This document shows positions 22,757 through 33,975 of a stretch of 64,000 nt of DNA, piece by piece. The stretch lies in contig BTRK01000001.1 of the NCBI GenBank assembly GCA_036245805.1, positions 28,093,087 to 28,157,086 on the forward strand. The letters run 5' to 3'. The translations under genes were made by a program, and so were the position numbers. This stretch comes from Pristionchus mayeri (lineage: Eukaryota > Nematoda > Chromadorea > Rhabditida > Neodiplogasteridae). The notes below the pieces were generated by a model, which was given only the letters and a program-made list of their open reading frames with translations, was not told the DNA's origin and searched no databases. Numbering within the stretch: the stretch's first letter is position 1; the number at the start of each line of letters is the position of its first letter.

Positions 22757-23464
22757 CGGTGCGCTGCGCAAGGCACGTATAGGTCATGGTGAAAATCGAT
22801 AGGTAGGTTATGGAAGGTCAAGACTTACTATCGTACCCAATCGATCGTACAGTACCAGTAGATACCGTATACCACTACCGTAACCGCCGATTATCGCGAA
22901 CTGACTTTATTTTTTCAAAAATTAAAATACCTTATCAAATCGACTCTACAGTACTCCCCGATACCGTATGTAACTACCGTAGTCCATGATTATCGCGAAC
23001 TAACTGTATTTTTAAAAAGTCCTGGTACAGTGTGTAATCGATTCTACAGTACCCAAGTAATTACCGTAACCCAGTTCCTTGGGTCAGATCCAGTTCCTTG
23101 GGTCAAACATTTTTTTCTAAAAATTCAAATTCATTTTTTTCTAAAAATAAATTCACTAAAATTATTTTGAATTATCCTATCGTAACTCAAATTTATGTAT
23201 AATTTTTTTTAAAAAATGTTTAACCAAGGAACAGAATCTGACCCAAGGAACTGGGTTAGTTTCTTGAGTATTGTAGAATCCATTTCATACGGTACCAGGA
23301 CTTTTTTTAAAAATAGTCAGTTCACGATAGTCGGAGGTTACGGTATCGGTATACGATATATATTGGTACAGTATGATCGATTGGGTACGGTACTAAGTCT
23401 TGACCTTCCATGACATGCCTACCGATTTTCACCATGACCTATACATGCCTTGCGCAGCGCCCCA
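22757..23464. mobile_element. 708-bp palindromic element in the transposase intron
   Basis: Arms pair about coordinate 23110 (sum 46221): gcgctgcgcaaggc at 22761 with gccttgcgcagcgc ending 23460, and cgataggtaggttatgg.. with its complement near 23410-23430. The centre repeats cccagttccttgggtca. The arms contain many taccgta motifs. No ORF. Confidence 0.75.
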
Positions 23465-24966
23465 CATGTGGGTGCCTGCGTAGTACCCCCCTCCCCCCCG
23501 CCGCTGGCGTGGACACCTATGCTGTATACTTATCATTTTTTAAACTTTTGCTTCTCTAACTACTAAACAATTACCTCTCTCAGGTCGCTGTTGATTCCTT
23601 TCACTAGGTGCCAGAAGTCAAGAGAGTGTCTAATTTTGGAGAAGAGTGGATCCGTTCTTAACATTTTGCCGATTTTAACGTCGTTGTCAGAAGTAACACT
23701 TCTTATCTAGGAAGGCATAGCATTAGTCATGGTTCATTACTGCTTAGTAGTTAGTCCTGAATTGTGATAGCTGACCGTAAAGACTTTCGACAATAATATC
23801 TTCAGCCCTCGCTTCACTCCCTCTTTCTCCATCCGCCCACTCACCCCATCTAGAATGGTTACCACTTGTAATCAACTCATTGCTACTAATATCAACTAAC
23901 ACTACCTATTCCCTTCATGTCCTTGTGCATGTTGACTGCTTTTACAACTAGGTTCGTGGCAAGATCAATGATGCTGTTGGTGTTATTCCGTGAAGTGAAC
24001 CCTCGTGTACCGTACCGACCATCGACAGCCACATCGATTCCTCTTTTCTAAACAGTTCAAACTCGATTAAGAATTTTTGAATTTATACTGACACCAAGTG
24101 ATTTGTATGATTAACTAAGTTTACAGTCTGATATTCCAGAGTCGAGAAGAGGCTCGCTCATCTCAATGCAGCACCGGCAGGAGCACTATGAGGTTATGAG
24201 GGGAGGGAGGGGTATATTAGTAAGTACCGTATCCCCTCATGGGCACTTTTCAGGAACGGGCCGAGGTATGCGGCCGGGGGACTGCACTCTTTTGCTTTTG
24301 AGGTAAGCCAAAGTTTAAATAACAAATTTGATTGAAACCATGAAATCGCTGACCCCGCTGACATTCCTGACCGTCTCCTCGACCAGCTTCTCGTGTCTCT
24401 CGTGGACCGTATCTACAGCTGGTATCACAACCTCTGCCAGATGCGATTTGAGAGTGTTGTAGCATGGAAGGGCGACTCCGAATTCTTTCCCCATGTCGAG
24501 AAATCTCTGAATTTCACAATCGGGTTCATATTACTTTAGACATAGTCCATCTATTATGATCTAATCGTCAATAGGCATATGCTAACCGGAACGGATACTG
24601 CAGTCGTGTGAAGGGTCGTAGATAGTTTGAGGTTACCCTCGAAATATCCCTCGATCTGTTCTTGGGAGGACCACTTCACAATCCGCTCACACACATTACA
24701 AAACCATTCCAGACAGAGGGCGGATCCGACACACCACGAGCGGAAGGATCCGGCTCGGATCTCGGCGGCGCCACACTCACGACAACGTTTGAAGAGGGGG
24801 AGAAGGGACGACTTGGACACCAAGTAGAAAGTGTTTCCATCTTGCATTGTCGGCCCGTTTTCTTCCACTTCGTTGTCCGATGTTGCCTCAGTGCACATCG
24901 TTTCTTGAGATGGTGCATATGACTGAATTTCGATTTTCATTGTGTCCAAAACGATCCAAAGTACCT

Positions 24967-25098
24967 AGGCGATAGGGATGGCATTGCAATAAATGTACTT
25001 ATTCTGCGTGCTCTCCGCACGGGTGGAAGACTATGGAGAAGGAAAATCTTTTCTTGCGATGCCATCCCTAGTATCCCCAATAGGCGATAATTCGAGGA
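24967..25098. mobile_element. MITE with GGGATGGC termini
   Basis: aggcgatagggatggcattgc at the left pairs with gcgatgccatccctagtatc and a second aggcgat at the right. Same terminal motif as the element at 20312. Confidence 0.55.
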
Positions 25099-25929
25099 AT
25101 AGTATTAACATCATTCAATTTTTTAAACATTTAAATCACATTGTTTTATAACTCAGAACCATTGAAATTTTATTGTATGCTATTTGTGTAGTAAAGACTA
25201 AAGTACTTTTCTAATTATATCATCTGATATCTGTCTCAACTGAATAATTTGCGTACCCCAGATTTCGCACGATGAGGAGATGGAGGTTCTGTCGGTGGAT
25301 CAAACGGTAGGTCAAGCATCGCATTTGCGATGCCGTCTATGCTACCCTCGGATGGATCTTCATCCATTGTCCCACTCTGTAACATTCGTATTGTTGTTAT
25401 GACTCAAATGCTTATTTTCGCCTCCCCAGGGCTTGTGCAAATTGCCTCCTCAGGGCATGTCTGATGTTTCCATTGCCTCCCCAGGGCATACTAGAGAAAC
25501 GATTGTGGCCTATATGATATAATAAAGCGTACAATACCTGTTCCCTATCCTCCCTTTCAAGCGTTGGGGCATCCGTGGATTGGTCTTCTCGCAACTGATA
25601 GGTAGCATAACAACAAAGTAATACAACAACTGAATACTGCGGAGGCGCAGTGCGAGTATTAGAGGCACAATCGATAGATAACACTAGATCAATAGATACT
25701 CACGTCGTCCGGTAGAGGCCCTCCTCTCTTGAAGTGATTGAGACACATCCTAGGCGTCTTCCCTTCAGCGTACATCTCGGCTACTCTCTTCTCCAGCTCA
25801 TCGTGCTCCTCCTCCAGTAGATTCAATCACAGCAGCCACTCCTTCCTCTTCTCCTCCTTCTTCGGTTTCGCGACCTCTACTTTACGTGGGCAGACAACGC
25901 ATTTGAAGGGTATCTACTAAGAGGCAATT

Positions 25930-27657
25930 GCACGATATACATTGACAACAGAACACAAAATATTCTAAGTTCATTCGTGCGCAGTTGCGTTAAACTGGTT
26001 TACTAACCGCATACATACGAACAAAAGTGATTAGCGATACAATACAAAGCAGTTTTATGTAAAATACAACAAGAATCGTTGAAAATAAACAGGAAAACAG
26101 CGGAAAATGGTTGAAGGAGTTCGAGTGCGACCAGTCCATGAAAATTTCAATCAATTCGTATCAAATACCGTAATTGTAATACCTCGACTACACGAACAGC
26201 AAATATTTTTATTTCCCGGCTTTGTTTATTTTTAGCTTTAATAAAATTTATTTAATTTTTTTGAATTAGTGCATTGAAATGAGGGAACAAAACTGCGCAA
26301 ATTGAAGCACAGTTGATTTTTGACTGGTGGGTACCTAGGAAACGACTTTTATTTATGCCTTTTAGTCGAAGGACACAAGCGAAAAGAGTGTGCTATCAGG
26401 TTGAATCATAAGTTTTTTCCAATTTTTACTTTTAAATGTTTCGCATATTCTGGTCTTTGGTTCTAATTGATTATCATTTTGATATTTACATATTATTAGT
26501 GCATGGATGCTCTCTTTAGCGCACTTTAGTCCAGGCCTCTTGAGAGGGGCTAGTGGTCATAGTTTGAAGTCAAAGTATCCGCAGCTACGAATGTAGCTGC
26601 GACTTTCTCAGATTAGATCTTTCCAGTGAGTCGTGATTGGGCAAAATAATAAACACTATCGTGAAGTGTGATGAACGTACATCACAATAATACATGTGCT
26701 TCGGATTTGGCACAGAAGACCTGTTCAAATAAGGTGCAAATTTCGGAGTCGTGTTCAGTTCGCCATGACCAAAATGTGTTTCATTTACGGCGCATCCGCA
26801 CACACTGGCCTATCGAAATCAAACCTATCTCATCGTAAAGCTTCCTACATGAGGGGCTTATATTTGCTTTATGGTGGGCTTTCATCATTACAATCACAAG
26901 CTGCAGTCATCAACACTTATATGATGAAATTTACACATCGAAATCAGTGTATTTCAAAGCTTCCTGATTAGATGATAGATGGAAGCCCACATTTGTGTGT
27001 TTATCAGCATCAGCTACCCTTGTACTATCCCTCATTAGCTTCGCATAGTCATGGGATTCCTGCGAATTCAGAAATGGTACTCCAAAAATAACAACTAAAA
27101 GTCAAAATTTTGATCGGTGAGGCGAATATCAGGATTTTTCAATAAATCTCATTTTTGAAAAGGGGATGACGCGAGGTCCCAAATTTCACGAATGGTATAG
27201 TTATTCCATAAAGTAAGATTAAAGCGCTCCTATACAAAAGCCAGTCTCTATAACACAAAAGGCAGGAAAAGTGTCAACTCAAGGGTGATTTATTTTCTAC
27301 GTGGCTCATTTGCTATTCTCTAATCCTGGGATTGAGTAAGCAAGCACCGCTTTCAACCACTTTTTTGAAAGAGCATTCAAGGGGCTCTTCAATAATGTAT
27401 GTGAAGATATCCAGCTTATTTTCCCTGCAAAGAAACAGCGAGCCCAACTCTTTCAAAATTTTCGTAAAAAATTCGATCGTGGTTAACGATCGATTACTTC
27501 AATGATTTAAAAGCACGGCACAATTTGAACATATGATTATAAGTGTGAACTATACCCCTACATTATCCTACGGATCTGTACTGATAGGATTTTGAGAGCG
27601 CTTTTTAGGTGACTTTGAATTGCACCTCCAAAATTGGAAAAAACTTATGATTCAACC
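25930..27657. other. Non-coding part of the giant intron
   Basis: No supported exon. ggttgaatcataagttttttcc (26399-26420) recurs inverted near 27640, hinting that this interval is itself bracketed by arms of an older inverted repeat. Confidence 0.35.
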
Positions 27658-28890
27658 AAATATATGAGAGGAATCACGAGAAAATCACCCATTTGAGGGG
27701 GTCTCCGACGGTAAAACACAAACTCATCCTATCCAGATCTAAAGTTGGTATAAGGTATTTCAAATGATGCTCTTTCAAACTGCGTCGTCAGAATTTTGAT
27801 AACTATCGTCATCTTCGAGATTCAGAAGGCCAAACTTGGGACACTCACTTAAAGGGTCAAATCGAGCCCACTTAAATGGCTATAAGTCCGTTTAAAATGA
27901 AGATAGAAATTCGTTCTTTGCTCAGAAAGAAAGCTAGCACGCTTAAACGATGAAATAGAGACTCACTTTCAACAGTTGAAATGTTTAGCTCGTCGTGCTC
28001 TACATTTCTAGCTAAGCAACGGGTCTCTTGGACCATGTTGACCTGAACTGCAGTTTTGCGAGTTTTCTTGGATACCTCTGATGAAATTTCGCATTTATAG
28101 GTGCGCCCTTTGTTTGAATAGTGTAGAGGGACATGCTTGCGTTATTTGAAAGTGATTTAGTACATTTGGGCCAAGCTCACAAGTTGAGAAGGGCCTGCAC
28201 ATCGAGTTTCAATTTTAGGGTCCGGTCGTAATTTTGGCCCAATGGGAGTACTGTATTGGGGTCGGAAACAATGCTCAATGTTATTTTGGATGATTTTGGG
28301 CAGATTTGAGTCTAGTAGCCATCAGTTGGAGCTAAGGAGGTGTTTGTGTATGGTACCCATTCAGACGTCGCTGGACGAAAAGTTACGCCCTTTTTTATAC
28401 ATATTTCAATTTGGCTTCAAGTTAGTCACACATAGTCTCTACCAATTTCGCACAAAATCTCAGAAGGTTTTTCCGATTTTCAGAGTTAGGTCATTTTTTG
28501 TCAACCCGACCACTCCGCACTGGGACGTACACAGGGAATGACATATTCAACATAAAAGTTGTGGCGAATGTCCTCAGCTTTCTTTCTGAGCAAAGAACGA
28601 GTTTCTATCTTCATTTTAAACGTACTTATAGTCATTTAAGTGGGTTCGATTTGACCCTTAAAAAGTGTCCCAAGTGTCCCAAGTTTCATATCCCAAGTTT
28701 GGCCTTCAGAATCTAGTGTCCCAAGTTTGGCCTTCAGAATCTCGAAGATGACGATAGTTATCAAAATTCTGACGACGCAGTTTGAAAGAGCATTATTAGA
28801 AATACCTTACACCCAGTTTATATCTGGATAGGATGATTTTCTGTTTTCCGCCGCGGAGAAGGTGATTCTCTCGCGATGTCTCTCATATAT
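27658..28890. mobile_element. ~1.2-kb inverted-repeat element
   Basis: Left arm from tatatgagag (27661) through catcctatccagat (27725) and ctcgagattcagaaggcc pairs with a right arm ending ctctcatata (28881); mirrored coordinates sum to about 56560. The right arm contains a local duplication of cccaagtttggccttcagaa. The ORF over the spacer (28242-28541) has no recognisable domain. Confidence 0.65.
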
Positions 28891-31486
28891 AGCTATAGTT
28901 TCGATGTACAGAAATGTGAGGACGAGTGAAGATATGTGACTCGCTATAACTCAAGCGTAAAAGTGTGTAATACATATTGACAAATTTTGGGGACATTCAA
29001 TATTTTGTCACGAACAGTAAACAATTATTCAAACAAAAAATAGTTTTTCAGTGCGTAGCAATGATGAATAACCTGGATTCAATTGACGTGACCGACTATT
29101 TCGACGAGGCGCCTCTCTACCAATTGTAAGATTATCGATTATTTCTTTTTTTTAAAATTTCACTGAATTAAACTGTACTCTATAGTTGAATTTGTATAAA
29201 TCAATAATTATTTTAACAAATAAACTTTTAATATTGTAACTGCAGCTTGACAATCGGTCGCGAGTTGCACTGTCTCTCGCTCCATTACGGCATGTTCCTG
29301 CCCACGATTCAGGTTTTGATCTTTAATCTCTGTACCTTTCAACGAACCATTCGCTCCCTTTCCTGGAATCACCTTGAGAGTAAATTGTGAAAATAAATGT
29401 TTGATTTTTTATCTTTTACCTCAGAACCAATGCGATGAGGAGCAGCTGGAGGAGTGGCTAGCGCCCGCAGCCAGCAAAGCCATTCTGGGCACCTTCGCGC
29501 AGACCGAGTTGGGACATGGTACGGATATTGGAGTTTGGTACTGGTTCGGAATGGAGAAGATCTGACACGGTTGGGTACTGATACGATGTCGGACGCGGTC
29601 GTGAGTTGCGCCATCAGATTGGGATTGGGAACTGGTTTTTTTGTTGTTGCTTGGATCGAACAGTTCAAATTAGACTGCCCTCTTTGCATTTCCCTCAGGG
29701 CTGTTTCTGAATTTATATCTGAGGCTTACTCAAACAGACTATTTCGCAAATCATTTTTCTGAACCATAAATTTGTAGCAATTTGAGACTCGAATCTTTCC
29801 AAACTGGAGACGACTGCCACGTATGATCCGAAAACACAGGAATTTGTCATCCACACACCACAGATGAGCGCTGCTAAATGGTAAACTTATTTTTTAAAAA
29901 GTATTTCTAAAAATAATTTATAGGTGGCCGGGTGGCCTCGGAAAGAGTGCCAACTATGCAGCGGTTATGGCACAATTGCACACCAATGGAGAAAACAAGG
30001 TTAATCTTTGATATCTCAGTTATTTTTATTATTTTTATAAGACATGAAATACGACAGTTGTTGACTTTTTGAATGCAGGGCCCTCATCTCTTCATGGTCC
30101 CACTACGTGATTCGGCCACACACGCTCCCCTGCCCGGAATCACGGTGGGAGACATCGGGCCGAAGTTCGGCATCAACGCCAACGATAACGGATTCCTCGT
30201 CTTCAACCACTACAGAATCCCGAGGAGAAACATGTTCATGAAGTACTCTAAGGTTGGTCAATTCCCTACAACGTGAAAATGCATTTTAAAAATAAACATA
30301 AAAATTCAGGTGGAACCTGATGGTACCTACATCGCACCTCCACACTCGAAATTGGGTTTCGGGACGATGGTCCTTGTCCGATCCTTGATGATCAGGGTAA
30401 GACTATCACCTCCTGTACCGTAATCCAAAATAATCCTTGCAGGACCAAGCCAGTCAGCTTGGATCCGCTGCAGTAATTGCCATCAGATACTCTGCAGTTA
30501 GAAGACAATGAGAAATCAATGATGGGTGAGTATTCTAGTTGTTGCGAAGGTCTACCGGACTCCTTGCAGCGACGGCGAGGTGCAGATCCTCGATTACCGT
30601 ACTCAACAATACCGACTGTTGCCTCAACTCGCGCGCTCCTTCGCTTTCCTCTTCGCCGCATACGAAATCAAGGCTGTCTACCTAAATGTGAGACATGCCA
30701 CGTCATTTTTCAAGCAAATACAGGAATTTTCATTTTTTCACAATCTCAAACTGATTTTCTTCTAGGTAACAAAGCAGATTCGAAATAGCGCCAACACGGA
30801 GCTTCTTCCAGAATTGCATGCGCTCTCTTCGGGATTGAAAGTACTTTACAAAATTTATTTTTTCATTAATTAACTACTAATTAAGGCAGTAATCACTTGG
30901 GAGGTCGCGCAAGGCATCGAACAGCTGCGGCTGTCGTGTGGAGGACACGGTAGGTCACGAGAAGTGGCTCTTTCCATTCCATGCACTCTCCTAAATGTCC
31001 TAAGTACACACTGTATTGTTGCAACACTTGATTGCTCTAACGACATCGTAAATTATTGTGAAACCAATTTGGCATGTTTTCCACCGTTCATTGGCTGTTG
31101 CCTTTAGTTGCTTGGAGTTGCGAATTTCTAGTGAGCGAAATTGTAATAAAACCAACAAATGATTCGTTCAGGCTACTCTCGCGCCTCTGCCTTCCCCGAC
31201 ATCTACACTTACGCAGTAGGAGGATGCACTTATGAGGGAGAGAATATCGTCATGCTCCTTCAGGTTGCGAGGTAGGCGAGGGGAAACAAAAACAATAACA
31301 ACAACAACAACAACTTTCAACTTCCGGTCTTCAGATTCCTCATGAAAATCGCGAAGGAAGTGCGCACGGGCACACCCAAGCTGGCTGAGATCGCAGAGTA
31401 CATCGGGAGGAAGGTTTGCAAGACTTCAATTTGCGATGGATGAACTAAAACTGGCATCTCCTCCTCTAACTTCCTCTAGGTTCATA

Positions 31487-31602
31487 CTTAGAGACCACAA
31501 GCTCCGCCCACTTGGAGGGGTTCAGTTGTGCGCAAAACCTGCGGCAGCACAGTTAGGGCGGCATATGTAGCTTCATTTCAGCTGTACCACTTGTGGTCTC
31601 TA
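31487..31602. mobile_element. Small MITE (GAGACCACAAGCTCCGCCC family)
   Basis: tagagaccacaag at the left pairs with cttgtggtctcta at the right. A related left end, gagaccgcaagctccgccca, occurs at 31791, and ggctccgcccac recurs at 19380 and 32310. Sits in introns of acyl-CoA oxidase 1. Confidence 0.5.
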
Positions 31603-32189
31603 TTTATACTTGCGGGAAAGAATGAGCTATCTCTTGCAAAATCAATCTCGAATCTAAATTTTTGTAAAACCTTTTGAAATCGTTATTTCAGGATTCCGGT
31701 TCCGCGCTCGTTTCTCACTGGAAGACGTGCGCAGACGAGGATATCGTGCACGACTTCGAGACCGTCACTAGGAAAATGGCGAGTTTTCTTAGAGACCGCA
31801 AGCTCCGCCCACTATGAGGGAGAAAGAGTGCCCCAAATCTGGCACTCCAAACGACTAAGCGAATTCGTAACCAAATTCTTAGTGCAAGCCCTTATTCTGT
31901 AGGTCTCATCAGTCTTTACAATCTGCGAAATGGCGATCATGATCTGTTGTGTTTTAATGTACAAAAATCGATTGGAAGGTCATGCATTCTCGCATCTTTG
32001 TACTTCCAATGAATATTCTTCTTTCGCCTAGGCCCAGCAAGGTTCCCCTGATTTTTATCATCACTTCAGTACAAATAAAATATAAAATAGATTTAAGTTT
32101 GAATAGTCGTTTGCAAATAACTATCGGACAGTACGCGTATTTATTGGAATACGACTTCCGCTGACTATCTCTGCTATCTGCAAAAGTCT

Positions 32190-32265
32190 TGCACGAAAGG
32201 GGGAACGAACACACGGCCCCGTGACACAAGGCCAATGAGCTTCACCACTACACCATGCGGACAGG
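32190..32265 (-). tRNA. tRNA-like sequence (probable pseudogene)
   Basis: On the minus strand gcatggtgtagtggtgaagc resembles a tRNA D-arm/A box and gtgtgttcgttcccc resembles a T-arm/B box, about 40 bp apart. The arms do not fold cleanly and the B box is imperfect. Lies in intron 17 of acyl-CoA oxidase 1. Confidence 0.35.
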
Positions 32266-33576
32266 TGGTAAAGTGGTTCCTCTGACGATACTTGATTACT
32301 AGGCATCGGAATAGGCTCCGCCCACATGCACCTTCCGACTATCACCCGTTGAACTACTCGAGAACACTTTTCGAGCCATAGCACGAGTTAGAGTTGAGAT
32401 ATCGACAAACGGTCAAAAGTATCATCTTATTAGGTTCCTCACGGACATTTTGCGCAATGTTTGCCGTTAACTGCGACAATTCGGCAATCAACGTTATGGT
32501 CCCTAAGTTTATTGAAGAATTTCGAAAATTGTGAACTTTTTCATTTCTCATTGATATCTCGATACATCGACAAATCTGCGAATACATGATTTTGAACGAA
32601 ACTTTGCATAGTAGATTAAAGATAGGATTGGATTTGATAATTTATTTTGTAGATCTTTTCGACGTACGACCGTCTAAAGTCTCTCGAGGGGTCGATGAAG
32701 AAGAAGGAGGCTTGGAACGCATGCTCCATCGACCTGTGCAAGGCTGCCAGGGTAATTTAAAATTATTAAATTTCGTAAACAAAACATAATTTTTCAATCG
32801 GATATTCCACCTTTACTTTCAGATGCACGTGAAGACATATCTTGTAAAGAATTTCCTCGCTCGAGTGAGAAATTGTGTGGATCCGGCAAGTAGAGAAGTG
32901 AGTCATTTCAGCATACGGTAATTCAGAGTACGGTAGATGGAGGTTACAGTAAGATATCAGTTATCGATCGGCCAAATGATTCACAGGTGATGTACACTCT
33001 GGCTAAACTCTACGCCTTCGATCTCATCTCGGGAGCTGGAGGACACTTCATGAAGGTTCATTTTCACTCTTCGATTATTCCTCTTCCAAGAATCATCTAT
33101 AATCTACCTTTTTCGTTCTAGCCATTATGGAGTGCACGAATTCGAGCAAATAAGCAGAAAACTTCAGGGTGGATTCCTCTCTGAGAAGCAGGCTGATCAG
33201 GTTCAAGTGGACATTTATGAAATGCTCAAGACCGTCAGGTTTGCAAATTTATTTATTTCTTTAAATTTGAATTTGTTAATTTCACGTTCCAGACCGGAAG
33301 CCGTAGGTCTCGCTGATGCATGGGCCATTTCTGCCCTGGAACTGAGATCAGTGCTTGGAAGAAGGGACGGAAATGTGTACCCGGCACTGTTGGAGTGGGC
33401 CAAGCAAAGTCCACTCAATAAGACCGAGGTGGATTTATAGCCGAAGAGACAGATCAAAGATCACTTCCAGGTGCTTCCGACTTTCGAGAAATACCTTGTT
33501 CCGATGTTCAAGGAGGGACGATCGCATTTGTAGAAATTTAGCGATGTATTAATCGATATATCCATGTAAACGTGTT

Positions 33577-33582
33577 AATAAA
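33577..33582 (+). terminator. Poly(A) signal of acyl-CoA oxidase 1
   Basis: AATAAA 44 bp after the TAG stop codon. Confidence 0.65.
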
Positions 33583-33657
33583 TCTAAATTATGAATCCAT
33601 TCATGGTACTCGCCCATGACGAGACTCTAAAATTTGAGGTGCTCTCCATGTGAATGG

Positions 33658-33975
33658 TTAAAGGAGGAGTAAAGGCAAACGCGCGCCCGGTTGAAATATG
33701 TTTCAATTAGAGGAGAACTCTCGTCAAGTCACGTGCTCTCTCGCTCGTTGCCTGAGCTTTCCCTGATTTGGCTCCCCGCCAACTACCGATAACTCTGTTC
33801 GTAATGGAAATATCAATGTGAAAATTTCGGAGCTTCTTATCGTTGGAGAGATCTAGACCGTGCATATTTAAGCTTCAACAATTTAATTTTTCCTTTGTTC
33901 CTCATTTAAGGAGGGACGATCGCGTTTGAAGAAATTGCAAATCTGATCACTGAGTAATTTAGCGATGTATAAATA
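33658..33975. mobile_element. TTAA-type MITE fused to a partial copy of the oxidase 3' end
   Basis: Starts TTAAAGGAGGAGTAAA and matches 42568-42820 along its length (gagctttccctgat.tggctc, aatttcggagcttc). At its right end it is followed (33908-33975) by ggagggacgatcgcgtttg and atttagcgatgtat, a mutated second copy of the last exon and 3' UTR of the adjacent gene (33512-33550). Confidence 0.65.

Larger units (their letters stand above)
21466..25916 (-). mobile_element. THAP-domain DDE transposase gene (Kolobok-like), degraded
   Basis: Minus-strand exons, 5' to 3': 25913-25704 (THAP-type finger: CVVCPRK, KRKEWLL, RMCLNHFK), 25594-25538, 25376-25257 (acidic, Pro-rich), 24922-24587 (CRECG then WFCNVCERIVKWSSQ), about 24506-24350 (LDMGKEFGVALPCYNTLKSH), about 24043-23905 (DVAVDGRYGTRGFTSRNN, DLATNLVVKAVNMHKD), about 23715-23575 (VTSDNDVKIGKMLRTD, RHSLDFWHLVKGI), 22640-22400 (KKNTSPCESFNRLI), about 22333-22150 (LYNEKIKLAVLHHNAIAM), 22084-21466 (acidic/basic low-complexity tail). 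DGR and TSDND..DFWH correspond to the catalytic RNase H-fold positions of this transposase group. TGA at 25827-25829 interrupts the THAP exon. Family name is from memory of THAP plus WSSQ plus DFWH architecture and is uncertain. Terminal repeats were not found. Confidence 0.6.
16870..33533 (+). pseudogene. Peroxisomal acyl-CoA oxidase paralogue 1, disrupted by an in-frame stop
   Basis: 23 exons mirror the intact paralogue at 37179: 16870-16956, 16998-17066, 17270-17377, 29052-29125, 29246-29312, 29425-29518, 29787-29880, 29924-29999, 30079-30252, 30310-30396, 30443-30525, 30570-30687, 30766-30840, 30886-30949, 31172-31271, 31335-31413, 31692-31778, 32653-32751, 32823-32897, 32987-33055, 33168-33238, 33293-33428, 33471-33533. 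Lengths from exon 3 on are identical. Family motifs are present ([38 protein letters not shown] with the catalytic Glu, C-terminal SHL). Lesions: TGA at 30509-30511 (CAG GGA in the sister reads CAA TGA here), Gly to Asp after TELGH, a GC donor after exon 17, and an 11.7-kb third intron filled with other gene relics. Assembly error at the stop cannot be excluded. Confidence 0.78.

Noticed and set aside
28242..28541. 99-codon ORF in the spacer of the 27658-28890 element
   Set aside because: No recognisable transposase or other motif.
30509..30511. TGA as selenocysteine
   Set aside because: The sister gene has Gly at this position and acyl-CoA oxidases are not selenoproteins; nonsense or error is simpler.
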